The notes beneath the pieces are model-generated. The model searched no databases. It was given only the letters and a program-made list of their open reading frames with translations, and was not told the DNA's origin. DNA of 64,000 bases, taken from the NCBI RefSeq assembly GCF_023716565.1, contig NZ_CP071849.1, positions 558,001-622,000 of the forward strand. Direction: 5' to 3'. The DNA is from Vibrio sp. SCSIO 43136. GTDB taxonomy: Bacteria > Pseudomonadota > Gammaproteobacteria > Enterobacterales > Vibrionaceae. Every line of letters begins with the position of its first letter. The stretch's first letter is position 1. Below are positions 54,038-62,595 of the stretch, in pieces. The translations under genes were made by a program, and so were the position numbers.

Positions 54038-54769
54038 ATGGAACCTATCAGTATCGTAGTTATCACGCTCAATGAAGAGAAACGCATTGCAAACCTATTA
54101 CAAGATCTCAGCAATCAAACTTACCAAAAATTCGAAGTAGTGTTAGTTGATTCAAATAGTAATGATAGCACTGTAGAAATCGCCCACTCTTTTAAAGACA
54201 AGCTACCTGCGTTAAAAGTTCACACTATGGATAAACGTGGGGTTAGTCTAGGCCGTAATACCGGTGCCGAACTTGCCACTCACCAGCGCCTACTTTTTTT
54301 AGACGCAGACGTACGATTGGATGGCGATTTTCTCTCTCGTGCCATGACCCAGATTGATAAGACCAAGTTGGAAGTCTCAGCGGCATACATGGGCGCAGAT
54401 AAGTTGTCATTTGCGTATAAAGCAGGCTATGGCGTATTTAACGCTGGGTTATTCGCTACTCAGTTTTTCTTCCCGACGGCGGTAGGTGCTTGCATCTTCT
54501 CAACCAAACGACTCCATCAGGAAATCGGTGGGTTCGATGAGCAAATTGTGCTTTGTGAAGATTGCGATTACGTCAAACGAGCCGCTCAGACTTGGCGTTT
54601 CCGAATGCTGCCAGTGAGTTTCCAATTTGACCCACGCCGTATGGAACAAGATGGCTTTTTCACCATGGGCTTAACCTACTTAAAAGCCAATGTGCGACGT
54701 TTCCTGTTTGGCGAGATGCGAAACAATGAAATGGAATATAAATTTGGCCACTACAGCGAACAAAACTAG
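54038..54769 (+). CDS. Family 2 glycosyltransferase
   Basis: 243 residues from the ATG at 54038, which has AGGA eight bases upstream; the longer frame is not conserved. It is a GT-A fold enzyme with SIVVITLNEEKRIANLL at the N-terminus, VDSNSNDSTVEIA, the DxD-like metal site LFLDADVRLDG and CEDCDYVKRA. It has no membrane helices. The next gene starts directly at its stop codon (TAGATG), so translation is coupled to the DedA-LssY protein. The acceptor is unknown; surface-polysaccharide or lipid glycosylation are plausible. Confidence 0.9.
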   Translation: MEPISIVVITLNEEKRIANLLQDLSNQTYQKFEVVLVDSNSNDSTVEIAHSFKDKLPALKVHTMDKRGVSLGRNTGAELATHQRLLFLDADVRLDGDFLSRAMTQIDKTKLEVSAAYMGADKLSFAYKAGYGVFNAGLFATQFFFPTAVGACIFSTKRLHQEIGGFDEQIVLCEDCDYVKRAAQTWRFRMLPVSFQFDPRRMEQDGFFTMGLTYLKANVRRFLFGEMRNNEMEYKFGHYSEQN

Positions 54770-56035
54770 ATGTCGACATGGATTCTCTTTGTTGGGGCGC
54801 TGCTGGATGCGTTGATAGGCCCCAACTTACTTTTTCCGGGTGAACCCTTTTTCCTTGCTGCAGGTGTTGAGCTTTTTTCAGGCAGTTGGATAGCTGTTGT
54901 GGCGGTACTTGCAGGTGGTTTTCTAGGAGACCAGATCAGTTACTTTGTTGGTAAGTACCAAGGCAGTCGCTATCTAAAACGCTACGCAGCCAACAGACCT
55001 AAGGTTCGCAGAGCCGTGGCTCGATGCCGACTGCTGATGAGAAAACGTATTCACACGGTATTGGTCGTGAGTCGCCTACTTGGTCCAGTTGCTTGGGTGA
55101 TGCCATTTTTAGCTGGAACCCAAAAAGTGCCTTGGCTAACCTTTACTTTGTTCAGCTCCGTTGGTTTGGTGCTTGGTATCGGTCAATTCATCTTTTGGGG
55201 GTATATGGGCGCAGCGGGAGTAGAATATATCCCTTGGCTCAATCCGATCCAAGCCTACGTGTCAGAGCATTATTTGACTATGCTAGCCGTCATGGTGAGC
55301 GTTGGTATGAGCTATTACTTGTTTAAGCAACGCAAAAGTTTAGCTTCGGTAAAGTCCGTCTCTTTCTTACTTTTTACGCTTTCACTGGCTAACTATCAGA
55401 ACTTTTTTGCCAATGCGGACGATAACTTACTCAAAGTAGAGCCAGCTACGCCAGTGCATTGGTCTGAACTTGAGTTGGTTGCTTATCCGGGGTATGGGCA
55501 AGGTTATGCGGCACAAGCGGTTAACCTGATTTATGTAGGAGAGTCGCCTAGAACCTTAATGCTTGAGCTAGGCTGGATTGAGAACAAAACCTTCTCACGT
55601 CATGACTTGGATTTATTAGATTACCTTTCGCTAATCAAGGCGGGCACACCACCGGTATCAGATTTGATTTGGAGTGGAAGACCACAAGATCTTGCGTTTC
55701 AAGAAAAGGGCACCTTGCTCAAACGCAATCACTTGCGCTGGTGGTATGCTGGCCTGTATCAAAACACCCCTGTTTGGGTGGGTGCGGTAAGCTTTGATGA
55801 CGGATTAGCAATTAAGAAACACACGGGTATCGTGACTGTGTTACATGCCATCGATCCAAACGTAGATAGGATGCGAGATAAGTTAAAATCTCAACTCTTT
55901 AGTGTCAATGTAGAGCATGAGTTGATCCCACTGGCTCAGTCAATGGCGGTGAACGAGTCGAGAGATTATTACACTGATGGGCGGGTGTTAGTTATTAACC
56001 ACTCTGAGCAGTTAAAACTTGCAAATATTTGGTAG
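54770..56035 (+). CDS. DedA/VTT membrane protein fused to a LssY C-terminal domain
   Basis: A 421-residue fusion. Residues 1-190 carry a DedA-type (VTT/SNARE-associated) membrane domain with LLFPGEPFFLAAG, GGFLGDQISYFVGKYQG, and SRLLGPVAWVMPFLAG. Residues about 240-400 match the LssY C-terminal domain with SDLIWSGRPQDLAFQ, LLKRNHLRWW and VWVGAVSFDDGLAIK. LssY-like proteins are linked to type I secretion and lipid phosphatase function, but this pairing is not well characterised. It is translationally coupled to the glycosyltransferase. DedA members are proposed lipid-carrier flippases. Confidence 0.85.
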   Translation: MSTWILFVGALLDALIGPNLLFPGEPFFLAAGVELFSGSWIAVVAVLAGGFLGDQISYFVGKYQGSRYLKRYAANRPKVRRAVARCRLLMRKRIHTVLVVSRLLGPVAWVMPFLAGTQKVPWLTFTLFSSVGLVLGIGQFIFWGYMGAAGVEYIPWLNPIQAYVSEHYLTMLAVMVSVGMSYYLFKQRKSLASVKSVSFLLFTLSLANYQNFFANADDNLLKVEPATPVHWSELELVAYPGYGQGYAAQAVNLIYVGESPRTLMLELGWIENKTFSRHDLDLLDYLSLIKAGTPPVSDLIWSGRPQDLAFQEKGTLLKRNHLRWWYAGLYQNTPVWVGAVSFDDGLAIKKHTGIVTVLHAIDPNVDRMRDKLKSQLFSVNVEHELIPLAQSMAVNESRDYYTDGRVLVINHSEQLKLANIW

Positions 56036-56040
56036 AGAAA

Positions 56041-56077
56041 AGCGCTTACCCTTGCATAGAAGCAGAGTAAGCGCTGG
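56041..56077. terminator. Terminator between the DedA-LssY and kefB genes
   Basis: The stem AGCGCTTAC/GTAAGCGCT has a long 17-base loop and lies between two convergent genes. It lacks a strong T-run on the plus strand, so efficiency is uncertain. Confidence 0.5.
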
Positions 56078-56083
56078 GTGCGA

Positions 56084-57997
56084 TTAATCGAGTTTATCAG
56101 CATAACCTTTTGGAGGAGGTGTCCAGCCTCGCTCGCTTCTGGTATGTCTGTCGCTGCGATCTTTTTGCATCTCTTCAAAGATAGATTCTTCGAGTTGGAT
56201 GAAGAGGTCTCGGTAATTGTTGTCAAAGCGAACTTCGTCACTGCCGCCTTCCCAAGCCTTATATAAAAGGTCAGACTTCGCGTCCTCAACCCGTTTGTAG
56301 CTGCCTTTTTGTTGCTCGATAAGGAATGGGTGTACGCCTAGTGTGCGCAGGGCATGGCCCCCAATTTCTAGTGCAGAGTGATAAGTTTCTGACTCGATAA
56401 TGTCAGCGCCAGCTTGGCGAAGTTGGTAGTTATGGCCGCGGTCAAACGCTCTCGCAATCACAACCACCTTAGGGTAGGTGTGCTTGATGTACCTGACTAG
56501 CTCAACACAAGCTTCTTGACCATCCATAGCGACGACTACAGCAGCCGCATGCTCGATCCCTGCGGTGTGCAGTAAGTCTGGTCGAGTGGCATCACCAAAG
56601 TAGGCTTTGGTGCCTATCTGGCGCACGGCGTCTACTTGATTAGCTTGATGGTCGAGAACGACGGTTTTGATACCATTGCTGACCAATAAGCGGTTGACGA
56701 TTTGGCCAAATCGACCGACACCCGCCACTATCACTGTCCCCATTTCTTCGATCTGATCAGGCTCTTTGTCATTCGATTTCTGTTCATATCGAGGCAAGAT
56801 CACTTTATCAAACAAAATGAACAGCCCTGGAGTTAGGAACATAGATATTGCTACCACCAGCGATAGTGTTTGTGCCAGATCGGTTGGCAATACATGGTTT
56901 TGAACACTGAAACTTAACAGTACAAAACCAAATTCCCCTGCTTGCGCAAGACTTAGGCCAAATAGCCAACGGTCGCTGTTTTTGATGCGGAAAATAAAGG
57001 CGAGTGAGAATAGCACCAGTGCTTTAATCACCATGACCCCTAAGGTAAGGCCGATGATGATAAAGAAATCACTGAATAGGACAGCAAAATCGATGCCCGC
57101 CCCAACGGTGATGAAGAATAGCCCCAGTAACAAGCCTTTAAATGGATCGATGTTGGATTCTAGCTCGTGTCTGAATTCACTGTTTGCTAACACTACGCCT
57201 GCTAGGAAGGTCCCCAATGCAGGAGACAGTCCAACCAAACTCATCAGAGCTGCAATACCAATCACTAACATGAGTGCAGCGGCAGTAAAAATCTCTCGCA
57301 GCCCCGAGCTTGCAACGAATCTAAACAGTGGACGAGACAAATAATGTCCAGCAAAGACCACACCTACGATTGAGGCAGTAATGACTAGTCCATATGCCCA
57401 GCCTGGAAGGCCAGCGACTAAGCTCAATTCTTCATGGTGCTCGGCTGCGGAATGAGCTGCACTCTGCGCTTTTTCAACCAGCTCTGGTAGAGATAACAAA
57501 GGAATGAACGCCAGCATTGGAATGACGGCGATATCTTGGAACAGCAACACGGAAAATGCGTTTTGTCCGCCTTCGGTTTTTGATAAACCTTTTTCACTAA
57601 ATGTTTGCAATACGATGGCGGTAGAAGACAGGGCGAAAATGAGACCAATAGTCAGAGCGATTGTCCATGTGATACCCAATGCCATCGCAATTGCCATCAC
57701 GATGACGGTTGTAGCACCCACTTGCAATCCGCCTAATCCGATCAAGCGGTTGCGCATTGCCCACAGCATTTTAGGTTCTAGTTCTAAGCCTACGAGGAAC
57801 AGCATCATCACCACACCAAATTCAGCAAAGTGCTGTATGGTAGTAGTTTCATCTCCCACAAGGCCAATCACAGGGCCAATGACGACCCCAGCAATCAGAT
57901 AACCGAGTACTGAGCCTAGACCCAGGCGTTTAGCAATAGGGACTGCGATAACGGCCGCTACAAGGTAAATAAAAGCTTGGAGGAACAGACTGGTCAT
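56084..57997 (-). CDS. kefB: KefB-type potassium/proton antiporter
   Basis: A 637-residue CPA2-family transporter. About 12 membrane helices occupy residues 1-400 (GVVMMLFLVGLELEPKMLW, STAIVLQTFSEKG, FLAGVVLANSEFRHELESNI), followed by an RCK/KTN domain opening with IVAGVGRFGQIVNRL at about 430. In the Kef system, glutathione adducts open the channel during electrophile stress. The oxidoreductase gene upstream overlaps its start by four bases, as expected for Kef ancillary proteins. KefC is the alternative name; the two are hard to separate here. Confidence 0.9.
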   Translation of the reverse strand: MTSLFLQAFIYLVAAVIAVPIAKRLGLGSVLGYLIAGVVIGPVIGLVGDETTTIQHFAEFGVVMMLFLVGLELEPKMLWAMRNRLIGLGGLQVGATTVIVMAIAMALGITWTIALTIGLIFALSSTAIVLQTFSEKGLSKTEGGQNAFSVLLFQDIAVIPMLAFIPLLSLPELVEKAQSAAHSAAEHHEELSLVAGLPGWAYGLVITASIVGVVFAGHYLSRPLFRFVASSGLREIFTAAALMLVIGIAALMSLVGLSPALGTFLAGVVLANSEFRHELESNIDPFKGLLLGLFFITVGAGIDFAVLFSDFFIIIGLTLGVMVIKALVLFSLAFIFRIKNSDRWLFGLSLAQAGEFGFVLLSFSVQNHVLPTDLAQTLSLVVAISMFLTPGLFILFDKVILPRYEQKSNDKEPDQIEEMGTVIVAGVGRFGQIVNRLLVSNGIKTVVLDHQANQVDAVRQIGTKAYFGDATRPDLLHTAGIEHAAAVVVAMDGQEACVELVRYIKHTYPKVVVIARAFDRGHNYQLRQAGADIIESETYHSALEIGGHALRTLGVHPFLIEQQKGSYKRVEDAKSDLLYKAWEGGSDEVRFDNNYRDLFIQLEESIFEEMQKDRSDRHTRSERGWTPPPKGYADKLD

Positions 57998-58614
57998 ACA
58001 TTCGACTCCTTATTTACTTTGTCTAAGTAGTAATTAAGCTTTTCAGCACTACTTGCTTGTGCAATGTCTATCTTATCGTCTACAAGCCAACTAAGAAGCT
58101 CTCCATAGCGAGCTGCATGAGACTCGATTCGCTTTTCTTCTAAAGCGGTACGTGCACCAAACAGAGCAAATGGTGGAAGGTAGTTCATGCCCGTGAGTGA
58201 GGCCATTTGTTCAAGCGGTTGTAGCAATTGGCGAATGGTGAAATGGTTATAGCCATCAGCATGGTAGGCTTCAGCTTTGCCGCCGGCAGAAAGGACACAC
58301 AAGAAGGTTTTGCCGTTCAGTGCCTCACCACCATTGCCATAGGCAAATCCATACTCCAGTACCAAGTCTTGCCACTCTTTGAGTATAGCTGGAGTGGAGT
58401 ACCAATAGAGAGGAAACTGGAAAATGATCACATCGTGGTCGATTAAGCGTTGTTGTTCCCTATCGATATTGATTCCATAGCTTGGGTACTCTTGATATAG
58501 GTCGACACAAGTCACTCCTTCTGATTTCTGAGCGGCTTTAAATAGCGGTGCGTTAACTTCTGAACGATGCTGTGATGGATGGGCATATAGCACCAAGACA
58601 CGTTTTTTACTCAT
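57994..58614 (-). CDS. Kef ancillary NAD(P)H oxidoreductase (KefF/KefG family)
   Basis: A 206-residue flavodoxin-fold quinone-reductase-like protein. VLYAHPSQHRSEVNAPLF binds FMN or FAD phosphates; FPLYWYSTPAILKEWQD and FLCVLSAGG are family motifs. In E. coli such proteins bind and activate KefB or KefC. It overlaps the antiporter start (ATGA), so both proteins are made in fixed ratio. KefG is the usual partner of KefB and KefF of KefC; sequence alone does not decide which this is. Confidence 0.9.
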   Translation of the reverse strand: MSKKRVLVLYAHPSQHRSEVNAPLFKAAQKSEGVTCVDLYQEYPSYGINIDREQQRLIDHDVIIFQFPLYWYSTPAILKEWQDLVLEYGFAYGNGGEALNGKTFLCVLSAGGKAEAYHADGYNHFTIRQLLQPLEQMASLTGMNYLPPFALFGARTALEEKRIESHAARYGELLSWLVDDKIDIAQASSAEKLNYYLDKVNKESNV

Positions 58615-58725
58615 AGATATCCTTAAATGAAGTAGCTAAAACTTAGTACACTACTCAATAGAGTTACTATCTATTCTTGGTGTTAATTGATTGTTTGGCA
58701 ATTATAAATTTAACGGATTTAAAAA

Positions 58726-59109
58726 TTAGCTAGTGAGTGACAGCGCCAATATATACAACGCACTCCCCCCTAAACTCAGTAGTGTGGCTAACATCCCCGT
58801 GATACGAAAGCGCAACTGCTCTTTAACTTGTGATACCCCATAAGCGTGAATGATGCGGCCGATTAGTAGCAGTGCTCCAGCAATATGAAGGAAGAGGGCA
58901 TTGCCTCCATTTTGCTCAAGCATGTAGAGCAATATGAGGGTTAAAGGCACATACTCGGCGAAATTGCCATGAACACGGCTGGCACGCAGCAGTTCTTTAC
59001 TCTCTCCTGTCCCTACGGCGATTTTCTCTTTTCTGCGTAAGGTGAAAGTACGATTGCTTAGGTACATGAAGACTAGCGCCAGCAATGCGGCGTAAACTGG
59101 GGTGATCAT
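58726..59109 (-). CDS. MAPEG-family membrane protein
   Basis: A 127-residue four-helix membrane protein of the MAPEG superfamily (membrane-associated proteins in eicosanoid and glutathione metabolism). The family pattern RVHGNFAEYVPLTLILLYMLE with LLIGRIIHAYG is visible. Bacterial members may be glutathione transferases; the active-site Arg and Tyr are not certain. Its ATG overlaps the stop of modF (ATGA), so it is co-translated with it, an unusual pairing. Confidence 0.88.
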   Translation of the reverse strand: MITPVYAALLALVFMYLSNRTFTLRRKEKIAVGTGESKELLRASRVHGNFAEYVPLTLILLYMLEQNGGNALFLHIAGALLLIGRIIHAYGVSQVKEQLRFRITGMLATLLSLGGSALYILALSLTS

Positions 59110-60569
59110 ATTGGCTCCTTAATTACCACATTGGCGTGGTAGCACGCTTTATCTGGGTTGTATTCAAATTCAAGAAAGTGCTGGATACTGTCCAAGCTGT
59201 CTGCTTGATAGTGGGAAACATAAAGCAGTTGACATAACTTTTCTTTGGCGATCATTTCCAAAGCGCTTTTGACCAAGCGGCGGCCTAAGTAATCTAAGCC
59301 TTGGTATGGCTCATCTAAAATCAATAACGTTGGCTGTTTCACTATGGCACGAGCAATCAAAAGCAGCCGTTGTTGCCCATATTCCAGCGCTTTAAATGGT
59401 GTTTTGGCAAATTGCGTCATATGTAATATTTCAAGCCACTCTTCCGCCAATTGCACTTGTTTCTTACTTGGCTGGTCATAGAGTCCAATCGAATCGAAGA
59501 ACCCTGATAGGATGACGTGCAGGGCACTGCAATTGACTCGGTATTGAAGGTGGAGAGCGGAGGAAACCATGCCAATGTGCTGTTTGATCTCCCAAATCGT
59601 TTCGCCGCTACCACGTTTGTTGCCAAAGATATGAATGTCATTGGAGTAACACTGTGGGTGGTCACCAAAAATGAGCCCGAGTAAGGTACTTTTTCCACAG
59701 CCGTTAGGGCCTTTAACCTGCCAGTGCACACCTTTGTCTATTCGCCAGTTTACGTCTGAGAATATGGTTTTGTCGGTGTAGGCGACTTTGCCGTTATTGA
59801 GTTCGAATATTGGGTTTTCAAATGGTGATTGATATTGCGCACTGCGGATGAGGTCGAGCATTTGTTCACTTTGCTGCGCCGATTGTGCCTTTAGCTGAGC
59901 GATAATCGGGTGACTGTCCCAATCCTGTTTGCTTAATACACTGTCCATTGTGCCGTGATTAAACAGTGCAATTTGGTCAATCCAATCAGGAATATCTTCT
60001 TCACGGTTAAATACCACTATGAGTTGCGTAGTCTTAGACAGTTGACTGAGCAGTGATGAGAGTGCAGCGTGGTGTTCAACATCGAGTCCGGTAAATGGAT
60101 TTTCCAAGACAATCACGTCAGGCTCACTCCCCAACGCTCTGGCCAGCATGACACGGCGAGTCTCGCCGGTAGAAAGCACCCGAAACCCTGAGTGAGCAAG
60201 GTGAGTAATATCTAAGCCTTGCATCAATGCGTTGGCGGAGCTTTCATCTTGGCAGACGTTTAGAATCAGAGATAACACGGAGCTCCCAGTATCAATACGA
60301 TCAAGAAAGTCGGTGTCATCATTGGCGATTTCCATCTCAAGCAGACGTTGTTGCTCGGTCAATGAGACTTGTGCGACTTTACGACCTGATAGCTCAAACT
60401 GACCAGAGTCCGGTAAGATCTCCCCACATAACAGATCGCCTAGCAGAGTGCCCACATCACCATCGCCGTTAAATACGCCAATACACTGATCGGTAGGAAT
60501 GCGCCAATGAGGGATGTTGAGAGTGGTGTGAGGTCTTTTGACGAGGATCTCTTCGAAGGTTATTTCCAT
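59106..60569 (-). CDS. modF: ModF-type tandem ABC ATPase
   Basis: A 487-residue soluble protein with two ABC domains, at about 1-225 and 255-485. Domain 2 has an intact Walker A (GPNGCGKSTLLGL) and Walker B (LLILDEPYQGLD). Domain 1 has a degenerate Walker A region (FNGDGDVGTLLG) and LEN instead of LDE in Walker B (VIVLENPFTGLD), but keeps the signature LSTGETRR. Domain 2's signature is altered to LEYGQQR. So one composite ATP site should be active and the other dead. ModF is associated with molybdate transport, but its role is unclear. No modABC lies nearby. Confidence 0.88.
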   Translation of the reverse strand: MEITFEEILVKRPHTTLNIPHWRIPTDQCIGVFNGDGDVGTLLGDLLCGEILPDSGQFELSGRKVAQVSLTEQQRLLEMEIANDDTDFLDRIDTGSSVLSLILNVCQDESSANALMQGLDITHLAHSGFRVLSTGETRRVMLARALGSEPDVIVLENPFTGLDVEHHAALSSLLSQLSKTTQLIVVFNREEDIPDWIDQIALFNHGTMDSVLSKQDWDSHPIIAQLKAQSAQQSEQMLDLIRSAQYQSPFENPIFELNNGKVAYTDKTIFSDVNWRIDKGVHWQVKGPNGCGKSTLLGLIFGDHPQCYSNDIHIFGNKRGSGETIWEIKQHIGMVSSALHLQYRVNCSALHVILSGFFDSIGLYDQPSKKQVQLAEEWLEILHMTQFAKTPFKALEYGQQRLLLIARAIVKQPTLLILDEPYQGLDYLGRRLVKSALEMIAKEKLCQLLYVSHYQADSLDSIQHFLEFEYNPDKACYHANVVIKEPI

Positions 60570-60679
60570 TCCTACTGCCTGAGTCTATTTTGTTATCAGA
60601 CTGTTATATCAGGCTTTGTTACGGATGCGAATGAAAAATATAAGTGAATGCTGTATTGGTCACTTCTTCATCAATGAAA

Positions 60680-60711
60680 AAAGCCCGCATTGAATCATCA
60701 AAGCGGGCTGA
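60680..60711 (-). terminator. Terminator downstream of the amidohydrolase gene
   Basis: The stem AGCCCGC/GCGGGCT with a 14-base loop is followed on the minus strand by TTTTTTC, 20 bp past the stop. Confidence 0.85.
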
Positions 60712-60730
60712 TTAAGCTTAGCATTTTTGG

Positions 60731-62419
60731 TTACATTTCGTAGACCAACTTACCGTTAAAGTAGGTCTGTTTGACTTTGGTTTGGTGCAGTTTGCGAATT
60801 TCACCGTCAAAGATGTCATTTTCTAGAACGATAAAGTCTGCGAACTTGCCTTTTTCAATTGAACCAAGTTTGTCACCCAAACCAATCGCTTTTGCGCCAT
60901 TTAATGTCACGATCTCTAGTGCTTCGTCTAGCGAAATAGCACTGAAATCAAATGCGGTATCTACAGACCCACCAGGGACTTCACGTGTCACTAAAGACTC
61001 AATCGCTAGCCACGGGTTAGGAGAGAACGCAACTGTCCAATCTGAACCATAAGAAATGAGAGTGCCTTTGGCCAGTAACTGGCGAATTGGCCACATGTAT
61101 TTGACCCGTTTCATGCCGATATCTTTTTCAATGACTCCAATCGCATCAGATGGGAACCAAAGGGCAGGGGAAGCTTCATAAACTACATTCAATTTATGGA
61201 AGCGTTTGTAATCTTCAGGGTTGATAAAGGTACCGTGCGCAATACTGTGGTAGCGGCCATCGTTACGGATTGGCAGTTGCTCTAAGTTGTCGAGCATCAA
61301 ACGGATAGAGCGATCACCGATTGCATGCACTTTAAATACATAACCTTGTTTTTCAAGGCGTCGCATTTCTTCCATCACGTCTTCTTGCGGAATACGCAAT
61401 GTACCGCCGTACTTGGTGCCAATGAAAGGTTCGAGCATTACCGCTGTTCTGCCCGCTGCTGAACCATCAAGAATGTATTTGATCCCATAGGGATAAACGA
61501 ACTCGCTGGCTAAGGATTCATTGTTGTCAATTAGGTATTGCTGAGCAGCTTTTGCTGACTCTTCTGGAGTGTTTAGCGGTGAGGAAATGCTCACGTGCAT
61601 GCGTATTTCCATTTCATCCTTGCCTTCGAGGTATTTGTACGCGTCGAAATTACGTTTCACTCCGTAGGCATCGTTCATCGCGGTTACGCCGTAAGAATGC
61701 ATCTCATCGAAGAAAGGTTTAAGACCACTATCAGCCCACTCTTCGACACTTGGGTTATCAAGTGCAGCAATTACCCACTCAGAGACGGTTTCACGAACAA
61801 CGCCCGTTAGTTCACCATTTTCATCTTTAACGAAAATACCTCCTGCAGGCGGTTCTCGATCTTTGGTGATCCCGAGCTCTTTAAGTGCCATGGAGTTGAG
61901 TAGCATAGCGTGAGCCCCTTGGTCCCAAAGGGCGACTGGCCTGTCGTCGATGACGGCATCAAGCGCAGATTTATGCGAAGGCGTCGTGGTACCAGAGATG
62001 TATTCTCCGTTGTCAGCTAGCCAATTGAGATTACCACCGTAGATCCATTTCTTATCAGGATTGTTTTTACGATAGGTTTTGAGCGTTTCAACAACCGTTT
62101 CCCACGGGTCTAGAGGAGAGACAAATATATTCATATAGTTGTCAGCGCCCATGTCGGGGTGGATATGGTCATCGATCATCCCGGGCATAACTACCTTGCT
62201 GTCAAGATTTACCATTTTTGTGGAGGCGTCTTGGTGCATTTTTACTTTGGAATAAGCGCCGACGTCGACAATCTTGCCGTCTTTAACGGCAAACGCTTCT
62301 GCCCAAGGCATCGCTTTGTTTACAGTATAAACTTTAGCGTTATAGAAAATGGTATCTGCATCAGCAAGTGCGCCAAAACTGGCGCACGCAACTAGCGTGG
62401 CAATGGCTAACCTTTTCAT
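60731..62419 (-). CDS. Exported amidohydrolase-family protein (YtcJ-like)
   Basis: A 562-residue protein. Residues 1-20 are a signal peptide (ending GALADA), so it is probably periplasmic. Metal-binding residues are in MPGMIDDHIHPDMGADN, and FKVHAIGDRSIRLML, IAHGTFINPEDYKRF and SYGSDWTVAFSPNPW. Typical amidohydrolase family 3 members hydrolyse N-acyl or carbamoyl bonds. The substrate is unknown. It is transcribed alone. Confidence 0.9.
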   Translation of the reverse strand: MKRLAIATLVACASFGALADADTIFYNAKVYTVNKAMPWAEAFAVKDGKIVDVGAYSKVKMHQDASTKMVNLDSKVVMPGMIDDHIHPDMGADNYMNIFVSPLDPWETVVETLKTYRKNNPDKKWIYGGNLNWLADNGEYISGTTTPSHKSALDAVIDDRPVALWDQGAHAMLLNSMALKELGITKDREPPAGGIFVKDENGELTGVVRETVSEWVIAALDNPSVEEWADSGLKPFFDEMHSYGVTAMNDAYGVKRNFDAYKYLEGKDEMEIRMHVSISSPLNTPEESAKAAQQYLIDNNESLASEFVYPYGIKYILDGSAAGRTAVMLEPFIGTKYGGTLRIPQEDVMEEMRRLEKQGYVFKVHAIGDRSIRLMLDNLEQLPIRNDGRYHSIAHGTFINPEDYKRFHKLNVVYEASPALWFPSDAIGVIEKDIGMKRVKYMWPIRQLLAKGTLISYGSDWTVAFSPNPWLAIESLVTREVPGGSVDTAFDFSAISLDEALEIVTLNGAKAIGLGDKLGSIEKGKFADFIVLENDIFDGEIRKLHQTKVKQTYFNGKLVYEM

Positions 62420-62595
62420 GACTTCTCCTTAAGAATGAAAAACTTACTTAATCGGCAATTCTACGCAAGTAAATCAGAGCAGACCTGATTTTTTATAAAT
62501 TGCGCTGAATTTCAGTGAGTTTTTGCGTAATAGTCACAATAAGGCTAGCAGAAGATTACGGTTTGACGCTCGTTGCTGACTGAATTTCGTTTGAT

